DNA of 64,000 bases from Cellulomonas sp. APG4 (GCF_009996735.1 NZ_JAACYI010000006.1:104477-168476); one strand, 5' to 3'; positions 26,681 to 39,167 are shown, counted from the stretch's first letter. Notes: a model not told the origin generated them from the sequence alone. Program-made: numbers and translations.

Positions 26681-29263
26681 TCAGCCGGCGTTGACCACCA
26701 GGCCGGTCTCGGCGACCGACGTGAGCTGCGGGTGCTTGGGCACCACGCGCACCGTGTAGCCGAACGGACCCGACTGCGCGAGGCGCACATCACCGGCGAA
26801 CGCGTGCCGGCCGGCCTCGTAGCTGTCGGCCCACGCGAGCTCCTCGTAGCGGTACTCGCTCATCTCGTCGGCCTCGGAGACCTTGCCGTAGACGACCTGC
26901 ACCGCGACGTCCTCGGGACGCAGCTCACCCAGCGAGACGTAGGCCCGCACCTGCAGCACGTCGCCGATCTGCGCGACCTCGTCGACACCTGCCGACTCGA
27001 CGTGGTCGACGCGCACGGCCGGCCACGAGGCGCGCAGGTGCGACTTCCACGCCGCGAGCTCGCGCGCACCCGGGTAGCCCTCGCCGTCGAGCGTGCGGCC
27101 GGCCACCGCCGCGGGCGCGTACAGCTCGTGCACGTAGTCCGCGACCATGCGCGTGGCCTGCACCTTCGGGCCGAGCGTCGCGAGGGTGTGCCGGACCATC
27201 TCGAGCCAGGTCACCGGGAGCCCGCGCTCGTCACGGTCGTAGAACCTCGGTGCGACCTGGTTCTCGACGAGGTCGTAGAGCGCGGCCGCCTCGAGGTCGT
27301 CACGCCGGTCGGCGTCCTCGACGCCGTCGGCCGTGGGGATCGCCCAGCCGTTCTCGCCGTCGAACCACTCGTCCCACCAGCCGTCGAGGATGGACAGGTT
27401 GAGCCCGCCGTTGAGCGCGGCCTTCATGCCCGACGTGCCGCACGCCTCGAGCGGGCGCAGCGGGTTGTTGAGCCAGACGTCGCAGCCCGGGTAGAGGTTC
27501 TGGGCCATCGCGATGTCGTAGTTCGGCAGGAACACGATGCGGTGACGCACGCCCTCCTCGTCCGCGAAGCGCACGAGCTGCTGGATCAGCCGCTTGCCCT
27601 GGTCGTCCGCCGGGTGCGACTTGCCCGCGATGACCAGCTGGACCGGGCGCTCGGGGTGCGTGAGGAGCGCGCGCAGGCGCTCGGGGTCACGCAGCATCAG
27701 CGTGAGGCGCTTGTAGGTCGGCACACGACGGGCGAAGCCGATCGTGAGCACGTCCGGGTCGAGCACGTCGTCGACCCAGCCGAGCTCGGCAGGGCTCGCG
27801 CCGCGGCGGCGCCACGAGGAGCGCACACGCTCGCGCGCGTCATCGACGAGCTGGGCACGCAGCGTGCGCCGCATGTCCCACAGCTCGGCGTCGGTCACGG
27901 CGTCGGTACGCAGCCACCCCGTGCCGTCGGCGAGCTCGCTCTCCGAGAGGCGGGACGCGGCGAGGTCCACGAGCCGGCGGTCGACCCAGGTGGGCGAGTG
28001 GACGCCGTTGGTCACCGAGGAGATCGGCACCTCCGACTCGTCGAAGCCTGCCCACAGGCCGTTGAACATCCCGCGCGAGACGTGGCCGTGCAGCTGCGAG
28101 ACGCCGTTGGCGCGGCCGCCGAGGCGCAGCCCCATGACCGCCATGTTGAACAGCGTCGGGTCCCCGCCCTCGTAGTCCTCGGCGCCCAGCGCGAGCACAC
28201 GGTCCACGGGCACGTCGCCGTAGGCGTTCTCCCCGCCGAAGTACTGCGCGACGAGCGACGCCTCGAAGCGGTCGATGCCCGCGGGCACGGGCGTGTGGGT
28301 GGTGAAGACCGTCGCGGCGCGCACCGCCTCGAGCGCGTCGTCGAAGCCCAGGCGCGCGTCGGTGACGAGCTCGCGGATGCGCTCGATGCCGAGGAAGCCC
28401 GCGTGCCCCTCGTTGGTGTGGTAGACCTCCGGCGCCGGTGCACCGGTGAGGCGCGACCACACACGCAGCGCACGCACGCCGCCGACGCCCAGCAGCAGCT
28501 CCTGCTGGAGCCGGTGCTCGCCACCACCGCCGTAGAGCCGGTCGGTCACCTTGCGCGCGAGGTCGTCGTTCTCGGGCACGTTCGAGTCGAGCAGCAGCAG
28601 GGGCACCCGACCGACGGCGGCCCGCCAGATGTGCGCGTGCAGCGTGCGTCCACCCGGGAGCGGGAGGGAGACGCGCGCGGGCGAGCCGTCGGCCTCGCGG
28701 ACGAGCCGCAGCGGGAGCCCGTCCGGGTCCACCACGGGGTACGTCTCGACCTGCCAGCCGTCGCGCGTGAGCGCCTGCTTGAAGTACCCCGAGCCGTAGA
28801 GCAGCCCCACCCCGACGATCGGCACGCCCAGGTCGGACGCGCTCTTGAGGTGGTCGCCCGCGAGGATGCCGAGACCTCCCGAGTACTGCGGGAGCACCGA
28901 GGTGATCCCGAACTCGGGCGAGAAGTACGCGATGGCGGCGGGCAGCTGCTCGGCCGAGGCGGCCGCGGCCTGCTGGTACCAGCGCGGCTCGGTGAGGTAG
29001 GCGCGCAGGTCCTGGGCCTCCGCGCGGACACGGCTCACGAACTGCTCGTCGCGCGCGAGGGCGGCGAGGCGGTCGGGACCGAGCTCGCCGATGAGGGCGA
29101 CGGGGTCGCCGTGGACCTGCGACCACAGCTGCGGGTCGATCCCGGAGAACAGGTCGCGCGTGGGCGCGTGCCAGGACCAGCGCAGGTTGTGCGCGAGCTC
29201 GTCGAGGTCGGCGAGCTCTGCGGGCAGGACGGTGCGGACGGTGAATCGACGGATGGCTCTCAC
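26681..29263 (-). CDS. glgP: Alpha-glucan phosphorylase GlgP (DUF3417-containing type)
   Basis: Releases glucose-1-phosphate from alpha-1,4-glucan. 860 residues, matching the actinobacterial/thermophile phosphorylase type rather than the classical glycogen phosphorylase. The N-terminal DUF3417 region shows LPAELADLDELAHNLRWSW. The glycosyl domains have YFSPEFGI, YSGGLGILAGDHLKS and EVYHTNEGHAGFL. The PLP lysine is Lys614 in ACGTSGMKAALNGG. GTG 29263 has TAGGCT 7 bases upstream, a leaderless arrangement. It is divergent from glgE across about 150 bp that carries a CTTGCAG repeat. Confidence 0.94.
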   Translation of the reverse strand: MRAIRRFTVRTVLPAELADLDELAHNLRWSWHAPTRDLFSGIDPQLWSQVHGDPVALIGELGPDRLAALARDEQFVSRVRAEAQDLRAYLTEPRWYQQAAAASAEQLPAAIAYFSPEFGITSVLPQYSGGLGILAGDHLKSASDLGVPIVGVGLLYGSGYFKQALTRDGWQVETYPVVDPDGLPLRLVREADGSPARVSLPLPGGRTLHAHIWRAAVGRVPLLLLDSNVPENDDLARKVTDRLYGGGGEHRLQQELLLGVGGVRALRVWSRLTGAPAPEVYHTNEGHAGFLGIERIRELVTDARLGFDDALEAVRAATVFTTHTPVPAGIDRFEASLVAQYFGGENAYGDVPVDRVLALGAEDYEGGDPTLFNMAVMGLRLGGRANGVSQLHGHVSRGMFNGLWAGFDESEVPISSVTNGVHSPTWVDRRLVDLAASRLSESELADGTGWLRTDAVTDAELWDMRRTLRAQLVDDARERVRSSWRRRGASPAELGWVDDVLDPDVLTIGFARRVPTYKRLTLMLRDPERLRALLTHPERPVQLVIAGKSHPADDQGKRLIQQLVRFADEEGVRHRIVFLPNYDIAMAQNLYPGCDVWLNNPLRPLEACGTSGMKAALNGGLNLSILDGWWDEWFDGENGWAIPTADGVEDADRRDDLEAAALYDLVENQVAPRFYDRDERGLPVTWLEMVRHTLATLGPKVQATRMVADYVHELYAPAAVAGRTLDGEGYPGARELAAWKSHLRASWPAVRVDHVESAGVDEVAQIGDVLQVRAYVSLGELRPEDVAVQVVYGKVSEADEMSEYRYEELAWADSYEAGRHAFAGDVRLAQSGPFGYTVRVVPKHPQLTSVAETGLVVNAG

Positions 29264-29270
29264 GGGCCCG

Positions 29271-29276
29271 AGCCTA
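29271..29276 (-). promoter_or_regulatory. -10 box TAGGCT for glgP, leaderless arrangement
   Basis: On the minus strand TAGGCT is followed by 7 bases and the GTG of glgP (29263). The CTTGCAG repeat lies 31-47 bases further upstream, close to where a -35 would be. Confidence 0.6.
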
Positions 29277-29306
29277 AGGGGTGGAGGTCCCAGGACCCAA
29301 CGTTTG

Positions 29307-29323
29307 CTGCAAGATTCTGCAAG
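29307..29323 (-). promoter_or_regulatory. CTTGCAG-N3-CTTGCAG direct repeat, putative LacI-family (MalR/Reg1-like) operator
   Basis: On the minus strand the heptamer CTTGCAG occurs twice with three bases between (29323-29317 and 29313-29307), one helical turn apart. Directly repeated CTTGCAG motifs are described near maltose and amylase promoters of Streptomyces and linked to the MalR/Reg1 regulators. The copy here sits between glgP and glgE in a locally AT-rich patch, so it could co-regulate glucan breakdown and synthesis. Confidence 0.6.
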
Positions 29324-29405
29324 CATTCAGCCGAAAGACCGGCGAGCGCGCACCGACACGCCCCGCCGTCGCGCCGTGCAGATGCCGACCCCCGCGCGCC
29401 GTGGG

Positions 29406-29411
29406 TAGGTT
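29406..29411 (+). promoter_or_regulatory. -10 box TAGGTT for glgE, leaderless arrangement
   Basis: TAGGTT ends 6 bases before GTG 29418, with no ribosome site between. Confidence 0.6.
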
Positions 29412-29417
29412 CGTCGT

Positions 29418-31630
29418 GTGACGCCGACCCAGCCCCCCGCGCGCCCGCCTCGCCGCCCGTCCCGCCAGGCCTCGCCGACGCCACCGCCGACCACGGTCGC
29501 CCCCGCGGAGGCGACCCCCACGGCCGGGCCCGCGTACCGCGCCGCCGGGCGCGCGGACCGCGCCGTCCCGGCCGCCACCCCGCCGGCCCGTCCCTCGACC
29601 AGCGCACCCGCGGACGCGCACCCCGCGCACGTCCCCGTCATCGGCCGGATCCCCGTGCTCGACGTGGGGCCGTCCGTCGCCTGCGGCCGCTGGCCGGCCA
29701 AGGCGGTCGTGGGTGAGGCCGTCGAGATCACGGCGACCGTGTTCCGCGAGGGGCACGACGCCGTCGCGGCGACGGCCGTGCTCGTGGACCCCGAGGGCAA
29801 CGAGCACCAGCGCGTGCGGATGAGTGTCGTCAACCCGGGCCTCGACTCGTACCGCGCCGACGTCGTCCCCGACCGCACGGGTCGCTGGTCCTTCCGCGTC
29901 GAGGGCTGGTCCGACCCGTACGGCACCTGGAGCCACGACGCCGAGATCAAGGTCGCGGCCGGCGTGGACGTCGAGCTCATGCTCGCCGAGGGCCACGCGC
30001 TCCTGACCCGCTGCGCCGACCGTCCCGAGATGGCGTCCGAGCACGCGCACGTGCTGCGTGACGCCGTGACCGCGCTGGCCGACACGCGTCGCCCGCCGCA
30101 GGCCCGGCTCGCGGCCGCGCTCTCGCCCGAGGTCCGCGCGGCGCTCGCCGCCCACCCCCTGCGCGAGCACGTGTCGCCGTCGGGCACGCTGCCGCTCGAG
30201 GTGCAGCGCGAGCTCGCCCTCGTGGGCTCGTGGTACGAGATGTTCCCCCGCTCGGAGGGAGCGTCGTACGACCACGCGACGCGCACCTGGCGCTCGGGCA
30301 CGCTGCGCACCGCCGCCGAGCGCCTGCCGGCGATCGCGGACATGGGCTTCGACGTGGTGTACCTCACCCCGATCCACCCGATCGGGACCACCTACCGCAA
30401 GGGCCGCAACAACTCGCTCGACACCGAGCCGGGCGACCCCGGGTCGCCGTACGCGATCGGCTCACCCGACGGCGGTCACGACGCGATCCACCCCGAGCTC
30501 GGCACGTTCGCGGACTTCGACGCGTTCGTCGACCGTGCGCGCGGCCTCGGGATGGAGGTCGCGCTCGACCTCGCACTCCAGTGCTCACCCGACCACCCGT
30601 GGGTCACCGAGCACCCCGAGTGGTTCACCACACGCGTCGACGGCACGATCGCCTACGCGGAGAACCCGCCCAAGAAGTACCAGGACATCTACCCGCTCAA
30701 CTTCGACAACGACCCCGAGGGCATCTACGCCGAGATCCGCCGCGTGCTCCAGGTGTGGATCGACCACGGCGTCACGGCCTTCCGCGTGGACAACCCGCAC
30801 ACCAAGCCGCTGACGTTCTGGGAACGCCTGATCGCGGACGTCAACGACGCGCACCCCGACGTCGTGTTCCTCGCGGAGGCGTTCACCAGGCCGGCGATGA
30901 TGCACACGCTCGCGCGGATCGGGTTCCACCAGTCCTACACGTACTTCACGTGGCGGAACACGAAGGAGGAGCTCGCGGAGTACCTCGAGGAGGTCTCGGG
31001 ACCCGCATCGGCCTACATGCGCCCGAGCTTCTGGCCGACGACGCACGACATCCTCACGCCCTACGTGCAGCACGGCGGGGCGGCCGCGTTCGCGATCCGC
31101 GCCGTGCTCGCGGCGACGGGCTCCCCCACGTGGGGCATCTACTCGGGCTACGAGCTGGTCGAGAACGTGCCGCGGCCCGGGGTCGAGGAGCAGATCGACA
31201 ACGAGAAGTACGAGTTCAAGCCCCGCGACTGGGAACGCGCCGGAGAGCTCGGCGTCGCGACACTCCTCACGCAGCTCAACGAGATCCGCCGCGACCACGT
31301 GGCCCTGCGCCGCCTGCGCGGGCTCACCGTCCATCCGACCACGGACGACCAGCTGCTGTGCTTCTCCCGGCACGTCACCCCTGCGCAGTCACCCGACGGC
31401 CGCGCAGACACGGTGATCGTGGTGGTCAACCTCGACCCGCACCAGACCCGGGAGGGTGTCGTCGAGCTCGACCTCGCCGCTCTCGGCGTCGACGCGCCGC
31501 ACGACGGCGTCTCCCCCGCCTTCGCGGCCCACGACCTCCTCTCGGGAGAGACGTACGCGTGGGGCGCCCGGCCCTACGTCCGTCTCGACCCGTGGAGCCG
31601 CTGCGCCCACGTGCTCTCCGTGAGGACGCT

Positions 31631-31634
<4 letters not shown>
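29418..31634 (+). CDS. glgE: Alpha-1,4-glucan:maltose-1-phosphate maltosyltransferase GlgE
   Basis: GH13 subfamily 3 enzyme that extends alpha-glucan with maltosyl units from maltose-1-phosphate. 738 residues. It opens with a Pro/Ala/Thr-rich tail of about 70 residues not usual in the family, then the N-domain ([20 protein letters not shown]) and the catalytic barrel. The nucleophile is Asp458 in [10 protein letters not shown] and the acid is Glu487 in [16 protein letters not shown] and [17 protein letters not shown] are phosphate/maltose-site landmarks of GlgE. It is the first gene of glgE-treS-mak-glgB; its stop overlaps the treS GTG by four bases. Confidence 0.96.
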
Positions 31635-33406
<1,772 letters not shown>

Positions 33407-33452
33407 GCCCGACGCGCGCGCGGCGCGACCTCGCCCGAGGATGGGGAGTGTG

Positions 33453-34874
33453 ATGGACACCACGGAGAGCCACGAGTCCGCCACCGCCGCACGCGCCGAC
33501 GAGCTCCACGCGCTGCTCACGCAGTCGCTCGGCGACCAGCGGTGGTTCCCCGCCAAGGGCGCCCAGGGAGAGCTGCGGCCAGTCGCCCGGCTCGAGCTGC
33601 CCGACCCGCTCGGGCGAGCCCGCGTCGAGGTGCGGCTGCTCGCCCTGCCCACCGGCGGCGTGCTCCAGGTGCCGCTCACCCTGCGCGACGGCGACGGCGA
33701 CGGCGGCCGTCCCCAGGACGCCGACGACCCGCCCGATCGGGCCGTGCTCGGCACCCTCGGCTCCCTCACCGTGCGCGACGGCCCCCACGACCCCGCCTTC
33801 GTGCGGGCCTGGCTCGCCGCCGCGACACCCGCGGACCCGCACCCCCGTGCCCCGGACGCCAGGGCCGCCGAGGTCGACGCCGCCGTCCGCGAGATGCGGG
33901 TGCTCGAGGGCGAGCAGTCGAACACCTCGGTGCTCCTGCCCGCCGCGAGCCCCGCCGGGATCCTCAAGGTCTTCCGCGTACTGACACCCGGCCCGAGCCC
34001 CGACGTCGAGGTCCCCCTCGCCCTCAGCTCGGTCGGCTGGACGGGCGTCCCCCGTCCGCTCGCGTGGCTCGCGGCGCGGTGGCCCGACCCGCGAGACCTC
34101 GAGGGCGTCGTCGGGCACCTCGGTGTGCTGAGCGAGCTCGTCCCGAGGGCCGAGGACGGGTTCCGCCTCGCGTGCGAGCGGGCCGCGGCGGGCGAGGACC
34201 TGGGCGACCTGGCGGAGGAGCTGGGCCGGACGACGGCCCAGATGCACCGCGCCCTGCGGACCGCCCTGCCCGTGCCCGACGACGTCGCGTCGCTCGACCG
34301 TGTCGCCGACGTACTGCGTGAGCGGGCCCGCGCCGCGTTCGACGCGGTGCCCGAGCTGGGCGACCGCGCCGCCGGTGTCGAGCGGGTGCTCGGCCGCCTC
34401 GCGACGGTCGAGCGCCTGCCCCCGCTCCAACGCGTCCACGGTGACTACCACCTGGGCCAGGTGCTCCACTCGCCCGAAGGCTGGCGCGTGCTCGACTTCG
34501 AGGGCGAGCCCCAGGCGTCGGCCGAGGAACGCACCCGGCCCGACCTGGCGCTGCGTGACCTCGCCGGCATGCTGCGCTCGCTCGACTACGCGGCCGCCGT
34601 CGGGCACGCGACCTCACCGGCGTGGGTCGAGCGGGCGCGCGAGCGCCTCGTCGCCGGTTACGTCGCCGAGCTCGACGACGCCGCGCACGCCGACGCCGCG
34701 CACGCCGGCGCCGCGGAAGGCGCCGGTGACTCCGCGGTGCTGCACGCCCTCGAGCTCGACAAGGCGCTCTACGAGGTGGTCTACGAGGCGCGGAACAGGC
34801 CCGACTGGCAGCACATCCCCCTCGCGGGCGTCGACCGCCTGGTCTCCGACCCGCCCGCTGCACCGCCCGGCTGA
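33453..34874 (+). CDS. mak: Maltokinase Mak (Pep2)
   Basis: Phosphorylates maltose with ATP to give the GlgE donor maltose-1-phosphate. 473 residues. An N-terminal cap domain contains [13 protein letters not shown], typical of maltokinase. The kinase core has [11 protein letters not shown] and LKVFR (ATP lysine), the catalytic loop [12 protein letters not shown] (His329, Asp331) and VLDFEGEP for metal binding. An Ala/His/Asp-rich stretch lies near residues 410-425. ATG 33453 is preferred to 33441 because GGGGAG lies 6 bases before it. It sits between treS and glgB; in some actinobacteria treS and mak are fused, here they are separate. Confidence 0.94.
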   Translation: MDTTESHESATAARADELHALLTQSLGDQRWFPAKGAQGELRPVARLELPDPLGRARVEVRLLALPTGGVLQVPLTLRDGDGDGGRPQDADDPPDRAVLGTLGSLTVRDGPHDPAFVRAWLAAATPADPHPRAPDARAAEVDAAVREMRVLEGEQSNTSVLLPAASPAGILKVFRVLTPGPSPDVEVPLALSSVGWTGVPRPLAWLAARWPDPRDLEGVVGHLGVLSELVPRAEDGFRLACERAAAGEDLGDLAEELGRTTAQMHRALRTALPVPDDVASLDRVADVLRERARAAFDAVPELGDRAAGVERVLGRLATVERLPPLQRVHGDYHLGQVLHSPEGWRVLDFEGEPQASAEERTRPDLALRDLAGMLRSLDYAAAVGHATSPAWVERARERLVAGYVAELDDAAHADAAHAGAAEGAGDSAVLHALELDKALYEVVYEARNRPDWQHIPLAGVDRLVSDPPAAPPG

Positions 34875-34930
34875 GAGCCGGGCGCACGCAACCCGTGCAG
34901 GGTGGCACGGTGCGTGGCAGGGTGGACGGC

Positions 34931-37174
34931 ATGACCTTGCCGCCGAACCCCCCGTCCGCGTCGGCACGGCTCGCCCCCGAGCCCCGACCCGTCCCGGTCG
35001 AGGAGCTCGATGCGATCGCCTCGGGCACCCACCAGGACCCGCACCGCGTGCTGGGCGCGCACCTCGACACGCGCCCCGAGGGCGACGTCGTCACCTTCCG
35101 CGTGCTGCGACCGCTCGCCGATGCCGTCGTCGTCGTGACCGCCGACGGCGAGCATGCCGCCGAGCACGAGCGTCACGGGATCTGGCGCTGCGCCGTGAGC
35201 GCCGCCGCGATCCCCGACTACCGCCTGCGCGTGACGTACGGCGAGTCGACGACGACCGCCGACGACCCGTACCGCTTCCTGCCGACGCTCGGCGAGGTCG
35301 ACCTCCACCTGATCTCGGAGGGTCGGCACGAGGAGCTCTGGAAGGTGCTCGGGGCCAACCTGCGCTCCTACCCGGGGACGTTGGGCGAGGTGCAGGGCAC
35401 GTCGTTCGCGGTCTGGGCCCCGAACGCGCGCGCCGTGCGCGTGGTGGGCGACTTCAACCACTGGCAGGGCAGCGCCCACGCGATGCGCTCGCTCGGCAGC
35501 ACCGGCGTGTGGGAGCTGTTCGTCCCCGACGTCGGTGCGGGCGCGCGGTACAAGTTCGAGATCCTCACGCGTGACGGGTCGTGGCGGCAGAAGGCGGACC
35601 CCCTCGCGCGGGGCACCGAGGTCCCGCCGGCCACGGCCTCGGTGGTCGTCGACTCGCACCACACCTGGGGCGACGACGAGTGGCTCCGCGCGCGGGCCGC
35701 CCGCGACCCCCACCACGGTCCGATGAGCGTCTACGAGGTCCACCTGGGCTCGTGGCGACCGGGGCTGGGGTACCGCGAGCTCGCGGACGAGCTCACGCAG
35801 TACGTCACCGAGCTCGGCTTCACCCACGTCGAGCTGCTGCCCGTGGCCGAGCACCCGTTCGGGGGCTCGTGGGGCTACCAGGTCAGCTCGTACTACGCGC
35901 CGACGGCGAGGTTCGGCCACCCCGACGACTTCCGTCACCTCGTGGACCGCCTGCACCAGGCCGGCGTGGGTGTGCTCCTCGACTGGGTGCCGGCCCACTT
36001 CCCCAAGGACGAGTGGGCGCTCGGACGGTTCGACGGCAGCCCGCTGTACGAGCACCCCGACCCCCTGCTCGGCGAGCAGCCGGACTGGGGCACCTACGTC
36101 TTCAACTTCGGCCGCAACGAGGTGCGCAACTTCCTCGTCGCCAACGCCACCTACTGGCTCGAGGAGTTCCACGTCGACGGCCTCCGGGTCGACGCCGTCG
36201 CCTCGATGCTCTACCTGGACTACTCGCGCTCGCACGGCCAGTGGCGGCCCAACGTCCACGGCGGGCGCGAGAACCTCGAGGCGATCCGGTTCCTCCAGGA
36301 GGCCAACGCGACGGCCTACCGCCGGACCCCGGGCATCATGATGATCGCGGAGGAGTCGACCGCTTGGCCGGGCGTCACGGCCCCGACCGACGCGGGAGGC
36401 CTCGGCTTCGGCCTCAAGTGGAACATGGGCTGGATGAACGACACCCTCCGCTACCTCGCGGAGGAGCCGATCAACCGGCGCTACCACCACCACGAGGTGA
36501 CCTTCTCGCTCGTCTACGCGTTCTCCGAGCACTTCGTGCTGCCGCTGAGCCATGACGAGGTGGTGCACGGCAAGGGCTCGCTGCTCGCGAAGATGCCCGG
36601 TGACCACTGGCAGCAGGCCGCAGGGCTGCGCACCCTGCTCGCCTACCAGTGGTCCCACCCGGGGAAGCAGCTGCTGTTCATGGGCGGCGAGTTCGGCCAG
36701 GCGGCCGAGTGGGCCGAGGGTCGCAGCCTCGACTGGCACCTCCTCGACGACGCCCGGCACGCCGGGGTGTCACGCCTGGTGACGGACCTCAACCACCTCT
36801 ACCGGGGTGAGCCCGCCCTGTGGCGCCTCGACTCCGACCCCGCCGGTTTCGAGTGGGTCGACGCGCAGGACGCAGGCCACAACGTGCTCACCTACGTGCG
36901 ACGTGACGGCGAGGGACGCTGCGTCGTCGTGGTCGTGAACTTCGCCGGCACGCCTCACGAGGGCTACCGCGTGGGCCTCCCCCAGGCCGGGGGCTGGCGC
37001 GAGGCCCTCAACACCGACGCCGACGTGTACGGGGGCTCCGGCGTGGGCAACCTCGGCCGGGTCGAGGCGCGGGACGTGCCGCACCACGCCCAGCCGTTCT
37101 CGGTCGACCTGCGCGTCCCGCCGCTGGGTGTGCTCTACCTGGTACCCGAGGAGCAGGCACCGATCGACCGCTGA
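34931..37174 (+). CDS. glgB: 1,4-alpha-glucan branching enzyme GlgB
   Basis: Introduces alpha-1,6 branches into the glucan made by GlgE. 747 residues. It has two N-terminal beta-sandwich domains (the second starts near [20 protein letters not shown]) followed by the GH13_9 barrel. The nucleophile is Asp421 in [15 protein letters not shown], the acid Glu474 in [12 protein letters not shown], and [13 protein letters not shown] carries the third Asp. ATG 34931 is used because the first 12 codons of the longer frame are not GlgB-like; CAGGGT lies 7 bases before it. It ends the glgE-treS-mak-glgB operon. Confidence 0.96.
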   Translation: MTLPPNPPSASARLAPEPRPVPVEELDAIASGTHQDPHRVLGAHLDTRPEGDVVTFRVLRPLADAVVVVTADGEHAAEHERHGIWRCAVSAAAIPDYRLRVTYGESTTTADDPYRFLPTLGEVDLHLISEGRHEELWKVLGANLRSYPGTLGEVQGTSFAVWAPNARAVRVVGDFNHWQGSAHAMRSLGSTGVWELFVPDVGAGARYKFEILTRDGSWRQKADPLARGTEVPPATASVVVDSHHTWGDDEWLRARAARDPHHGPMSVYEVHLGSWRPGLGYRELADELTQYVTELGFTHVELLPVAEHPFGGSWGYQVSSYYAPTARFGHPDDFRHLVDRLHQAGVGVLLDWVPAHFPKDEWALGRFDGSPLYEHPDPLLGEQPDWGTYVFNFGRNEVRNFLVANATYWLEEFHVDGLRVDAVASMLYLDYSRSHGQWRPNVHGGRENLEAIRFLQEANATAYRRTPGIMMIAEESTAWPGVTAPTDAGGLGFGLKWNMGWMNDTLRYLAEEPINRRYHHHEVTFSLVYAFSEHFVLPLSHDEVVHGKGSLLAKMPGDHWQQAAGLRTLLAYQWSHPGKQLLFMGGEFGQAAEWAEGRSLDWHLLDDARHAGVSRLVTDLNHLYRGEPALWRLDSDPAGFEWVDAQDAGHNVLTYVRRDGEGRCVVVVVNFAGTPHEGYRVGLPQAGGWREALNTDADVYGGSGVGNLGRVEARDVPHHAQPFSVDLRVPPLGVLYLVPEEQAPIDR

Positions 37175-37192
37175 CGGCCGACCTGACGCCCG

Positions 37193-38134
37193 TCAGTACA
37201 AGGCGTTGGCGAGCGCCCGCCGTGCCGCGAGCACGCGCGGGTCTGCGTCGCCGACGACGGTGAAGAGCTCGACCAGGCGCACGCGCACCTGCTCGCGCTC
37301 GTCCGCCGCGGTGCGCCGCACCAGGTCGACGAGACGCGCGAAGGCGTCGTCGACCTTGCCGCCCAGGAGGTCCAGATCGGCGACCGCGAGCTGGGCGGCC
37401 ACGTCGTCCGGGCGCTGCGCCGCGGCCTCGCGCGCGGCGGCGAGGTCGACGTCACGCGTCCGCTCGAGCAGGGCGACCTGCGCCCGGCCCGCGGAGGCCA
37501 TGTCGTCACGCGGGTTCTCACGCAGGGCCTGGTCGTAGGCCTCGGCCGCGGCGGCGAGGTCACCCCGCTCGATCGCGTCGAACGCGGCCTGATGGAGCGG
37601 GGGCAGCGGCGGCTCCTCGGGCTCGTCGGCCTGCGGGGTCTGCTCGACGGCGACCCGACCGGTCACCCCGTTCGCGGCGGCGGCCTGGAGCAGCTGGTCG
37701 ATCACCGCGCGCACGTCCTCGGACGACGCCGGACCCTGGAAGAGAGGCACGGGCTGCCCCTTGAGCACCGCGACCACCGCGGGCACGGACTGCGCCTGGA
37801 AGGCCTGCGCGATCTGGGGTGACCCCTCGACGTCCACGCGTGCGAGCAGGAACCTGCCCTCGAGCTCACCCGCGAGACGCGCGAGGTCGGCCGTCACCGT
37901 GCTGCTCGCCTCGCTCCAGGAGGCCCACAGGCTGAAGACGACGGGCACCTCGAGCGACTGCTGGACGACGTCGGCGAACGTCGCCTCGGTCACGTCCACG
38001 ACGGCGCCCTGGGCCTGGGCGCCCGCTCCGGACGCGGGGCCGCCGGGCGCCGGCGTCGGCGTGCGGCCGAGGCCCGAGAGGTCGACGGCGCCACGCACGT
38101 CGAGTCGCGGCTGGGGACCGGTGGGCTGGGTCAT
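37193..38134 (-). CDS. Thioredoxin-fold/TPR protein, CnoX (YbbN)-like, lacking the CXXC motif
   Basis: 313 residues: a Pro/Gly-rich N-terminus, a thioredoxin domain (about 45-155), then tetratricopeptide-like helices (about 185-313). The active-site position reads LWASWSEAS, so both thioredoxin cysteines are replaced by serine and the protein contains no cysteine. SVPAVVAVLKG keeps the cis-proline loop. It therefore cannot reduce disulfides; a holdase or co-chaperone role, as for YbbN/CnoX, is more likely. Its place beside glgB is conserved in mycobacteria (Rv1324). The ATG at 38134 has GGAGAAG upstream. Confidence 0.87.
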   Translation of the reverse strand: MTQPTGPQPRLDVRGAVDLSGLGRTPTPAPGGPASGAGAQAQGAVVDVTEATFADVVQQSLEVPVVFSLWASWSEASSTVTADLARLAGELEGRFLLARVDVEGSPQIAQAFQAQSVPAVVAVLKGQPVPLFQGPASSEDVRAVIDQLLQAAAANGVTGRVAVEQTPQADEPEEPPLPPLHQAAFDAIERGDLAAAAEAYDQALRENPRDDMASAGRAQVALLERTRDVDLAAAREAAAQRPDDVAAQLAVADLDLLGGKVDDAFARLVDLVRRTAADEREQVRVRLVELFTVVGDADPRVLAARRALANALY

Positions 38135-38177
38135 GTCGGGTCGCTTCTCCAGGTCGGGAACGGGTCGTCCGGCAGGC

Positions 38178-38183
38178 AGGCTA
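38178..38183 (-). promoter_or_regulatory. -10 box TAGCCT for the thioredoxin-fold gene, overlapping the upstream stop codon
   Basis: TAGCCT (minus strand, 38183-38178) shares its TAG with the stop codon of the lipoprotein gene. It would give a leader of about 36 bases containing GGAGAAG. Confidence 0.45.
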
Positions 38184-39167
38184 CTCGCCGGTCACGGCGA
38201 CACGGACGTGCTCGCCGCCCAGCACCTCGACGGGCTCCTCGGAGCCCGCGGGCGGCACGTGGAAGGCGACCACGCTCACCCAGCTCAGGGTGAGGTTGGA
38301 CTCGAGCGTGTCCGTGCCCACGAGCTCCGCCGTCTCGTCACCGATCGTCAGCGTGCTGTCGTCGAGCGTGATCGTCGTCACCGTGCGGAACGAGCCGACG
38401 ACGATGGCGCCGCCGTCGGCCGTGCCGATCGCGTAGGGGCCCGAGTCGAGGGCCTCGTGGGTCTCCGTGAGGCTTCCCTTGTCCTCGACGAGGCTGCGGT
38501 AGGCGTCACGCGTCTGGAAGATCCCCGTGCTCAGCGGATCCTCCCCGAAGGTCTCCCAGTGCTCGGAGCGGGTCCCGCGGGAGAGCCTGTCGAGGTACGC
38601 GGCCAGGGTCGCCGCCGGCGAGAGCCGAAGGGACTCGTCGTCCACTGCCACGGGGGTGCTGCCTGCCTGCGGCTGCGTGGTCGCCGGCATCTCCACGCCG
38701 GGGAACAGGCGCGCCCACGACCAGAGCCGGAACTGGTCGCGCGGCGTCGGCTGCACGAGCGTCAGGAGCAACGGGGCCTGCAGGTCCTCGGGCGGGTCCG
38801 TGACGAGGAACATCGTGCGGGGCCACGCGTCGGTCGCCTCGACCGCGACCGTCTGCGCCGTGGTCGGGATCGTGGTGAGGGCCTCGCCCTCGTCCCCCAC
38901 GAGGTACTGCGCCTCGCGGATCGTCTGGGCGGGGCCGATGATCCGAGGCTCGAGGGCTGTGGCGTCCTCCGCCTCGTCGCCGGCCGCGAGCACCGCGTCG
39001 AGGTCCGCGAGGATCCGCTCCACCTGCTCCGTGCTGACTGCGGCAGGAGGCACCGCCGGGGCGGGCTCGGGGCTGGGCTCGGGCAGGGGCGTGCTGCAGG
39101 CGGCGACCATGGCGAGCGCGCCCGCCGCGAGTGCCGCGCGTACGCGGCGCGCCGTGGTGCGGGTCAT
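38181..39167 (-). CDS. Putative lipoprotein, unknown function
   Basis: 328 residues. The N-terminus has a Tat/Sec-like basic patch (TRTTARRVR), a short hydrophobic segment and a lipobox ending MVAACS, so it is probably an exported lipoprotein. A Pro/Glu-rich linker follows, then a soluble region containing LFLVTDPPEDL-like and RLWSWARLFPG segments and a C-terminal TTITLDDSTLTIGDETAEL. I recognise no enzymatic motif. The ATG at 39167 overlaps the stop of the larger membrane protein upstream (ATGA), so the two are translationally coupled and probably act together in the envelope. Confidence 0.8.
   Translation of the reverse strand: MTRTTARRVRAALAAGALAMVAACSTPLPEPSPEPAPAVPPAAVSTEQVERILADLDAVLAAGDEAEDATALEPRIIGPAQTIREAQYLVGDEGEALTTIPTTAQTVAVEATDAWPRTMFLVTDPPEDLQAPLLLTLVQPTPRDQFRLWSWARLFPGVEMPATTQPQAGSTPVAVDDESLRLSPAATLAAYLDRLSRGTRSEHWETFGEDPLSTGIFQTRDAYRSLVEDKGSLTETHEALDSGPYAIGTADGGAIVVGSFRTVTTITLDDSTLTIGDETAELVGTDTLESNLTLSWVSVVAFHVPPAGSEEPVEVLGGEHVRVAVTGE

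Noticed and set aside
26672..29716. A 1014-codon plus-strand frame over glgP
   Set aside because: It is a shadow of glgP, whose PLP and substrate motifs are intact on the minus strand, and it runs into the glgE start.
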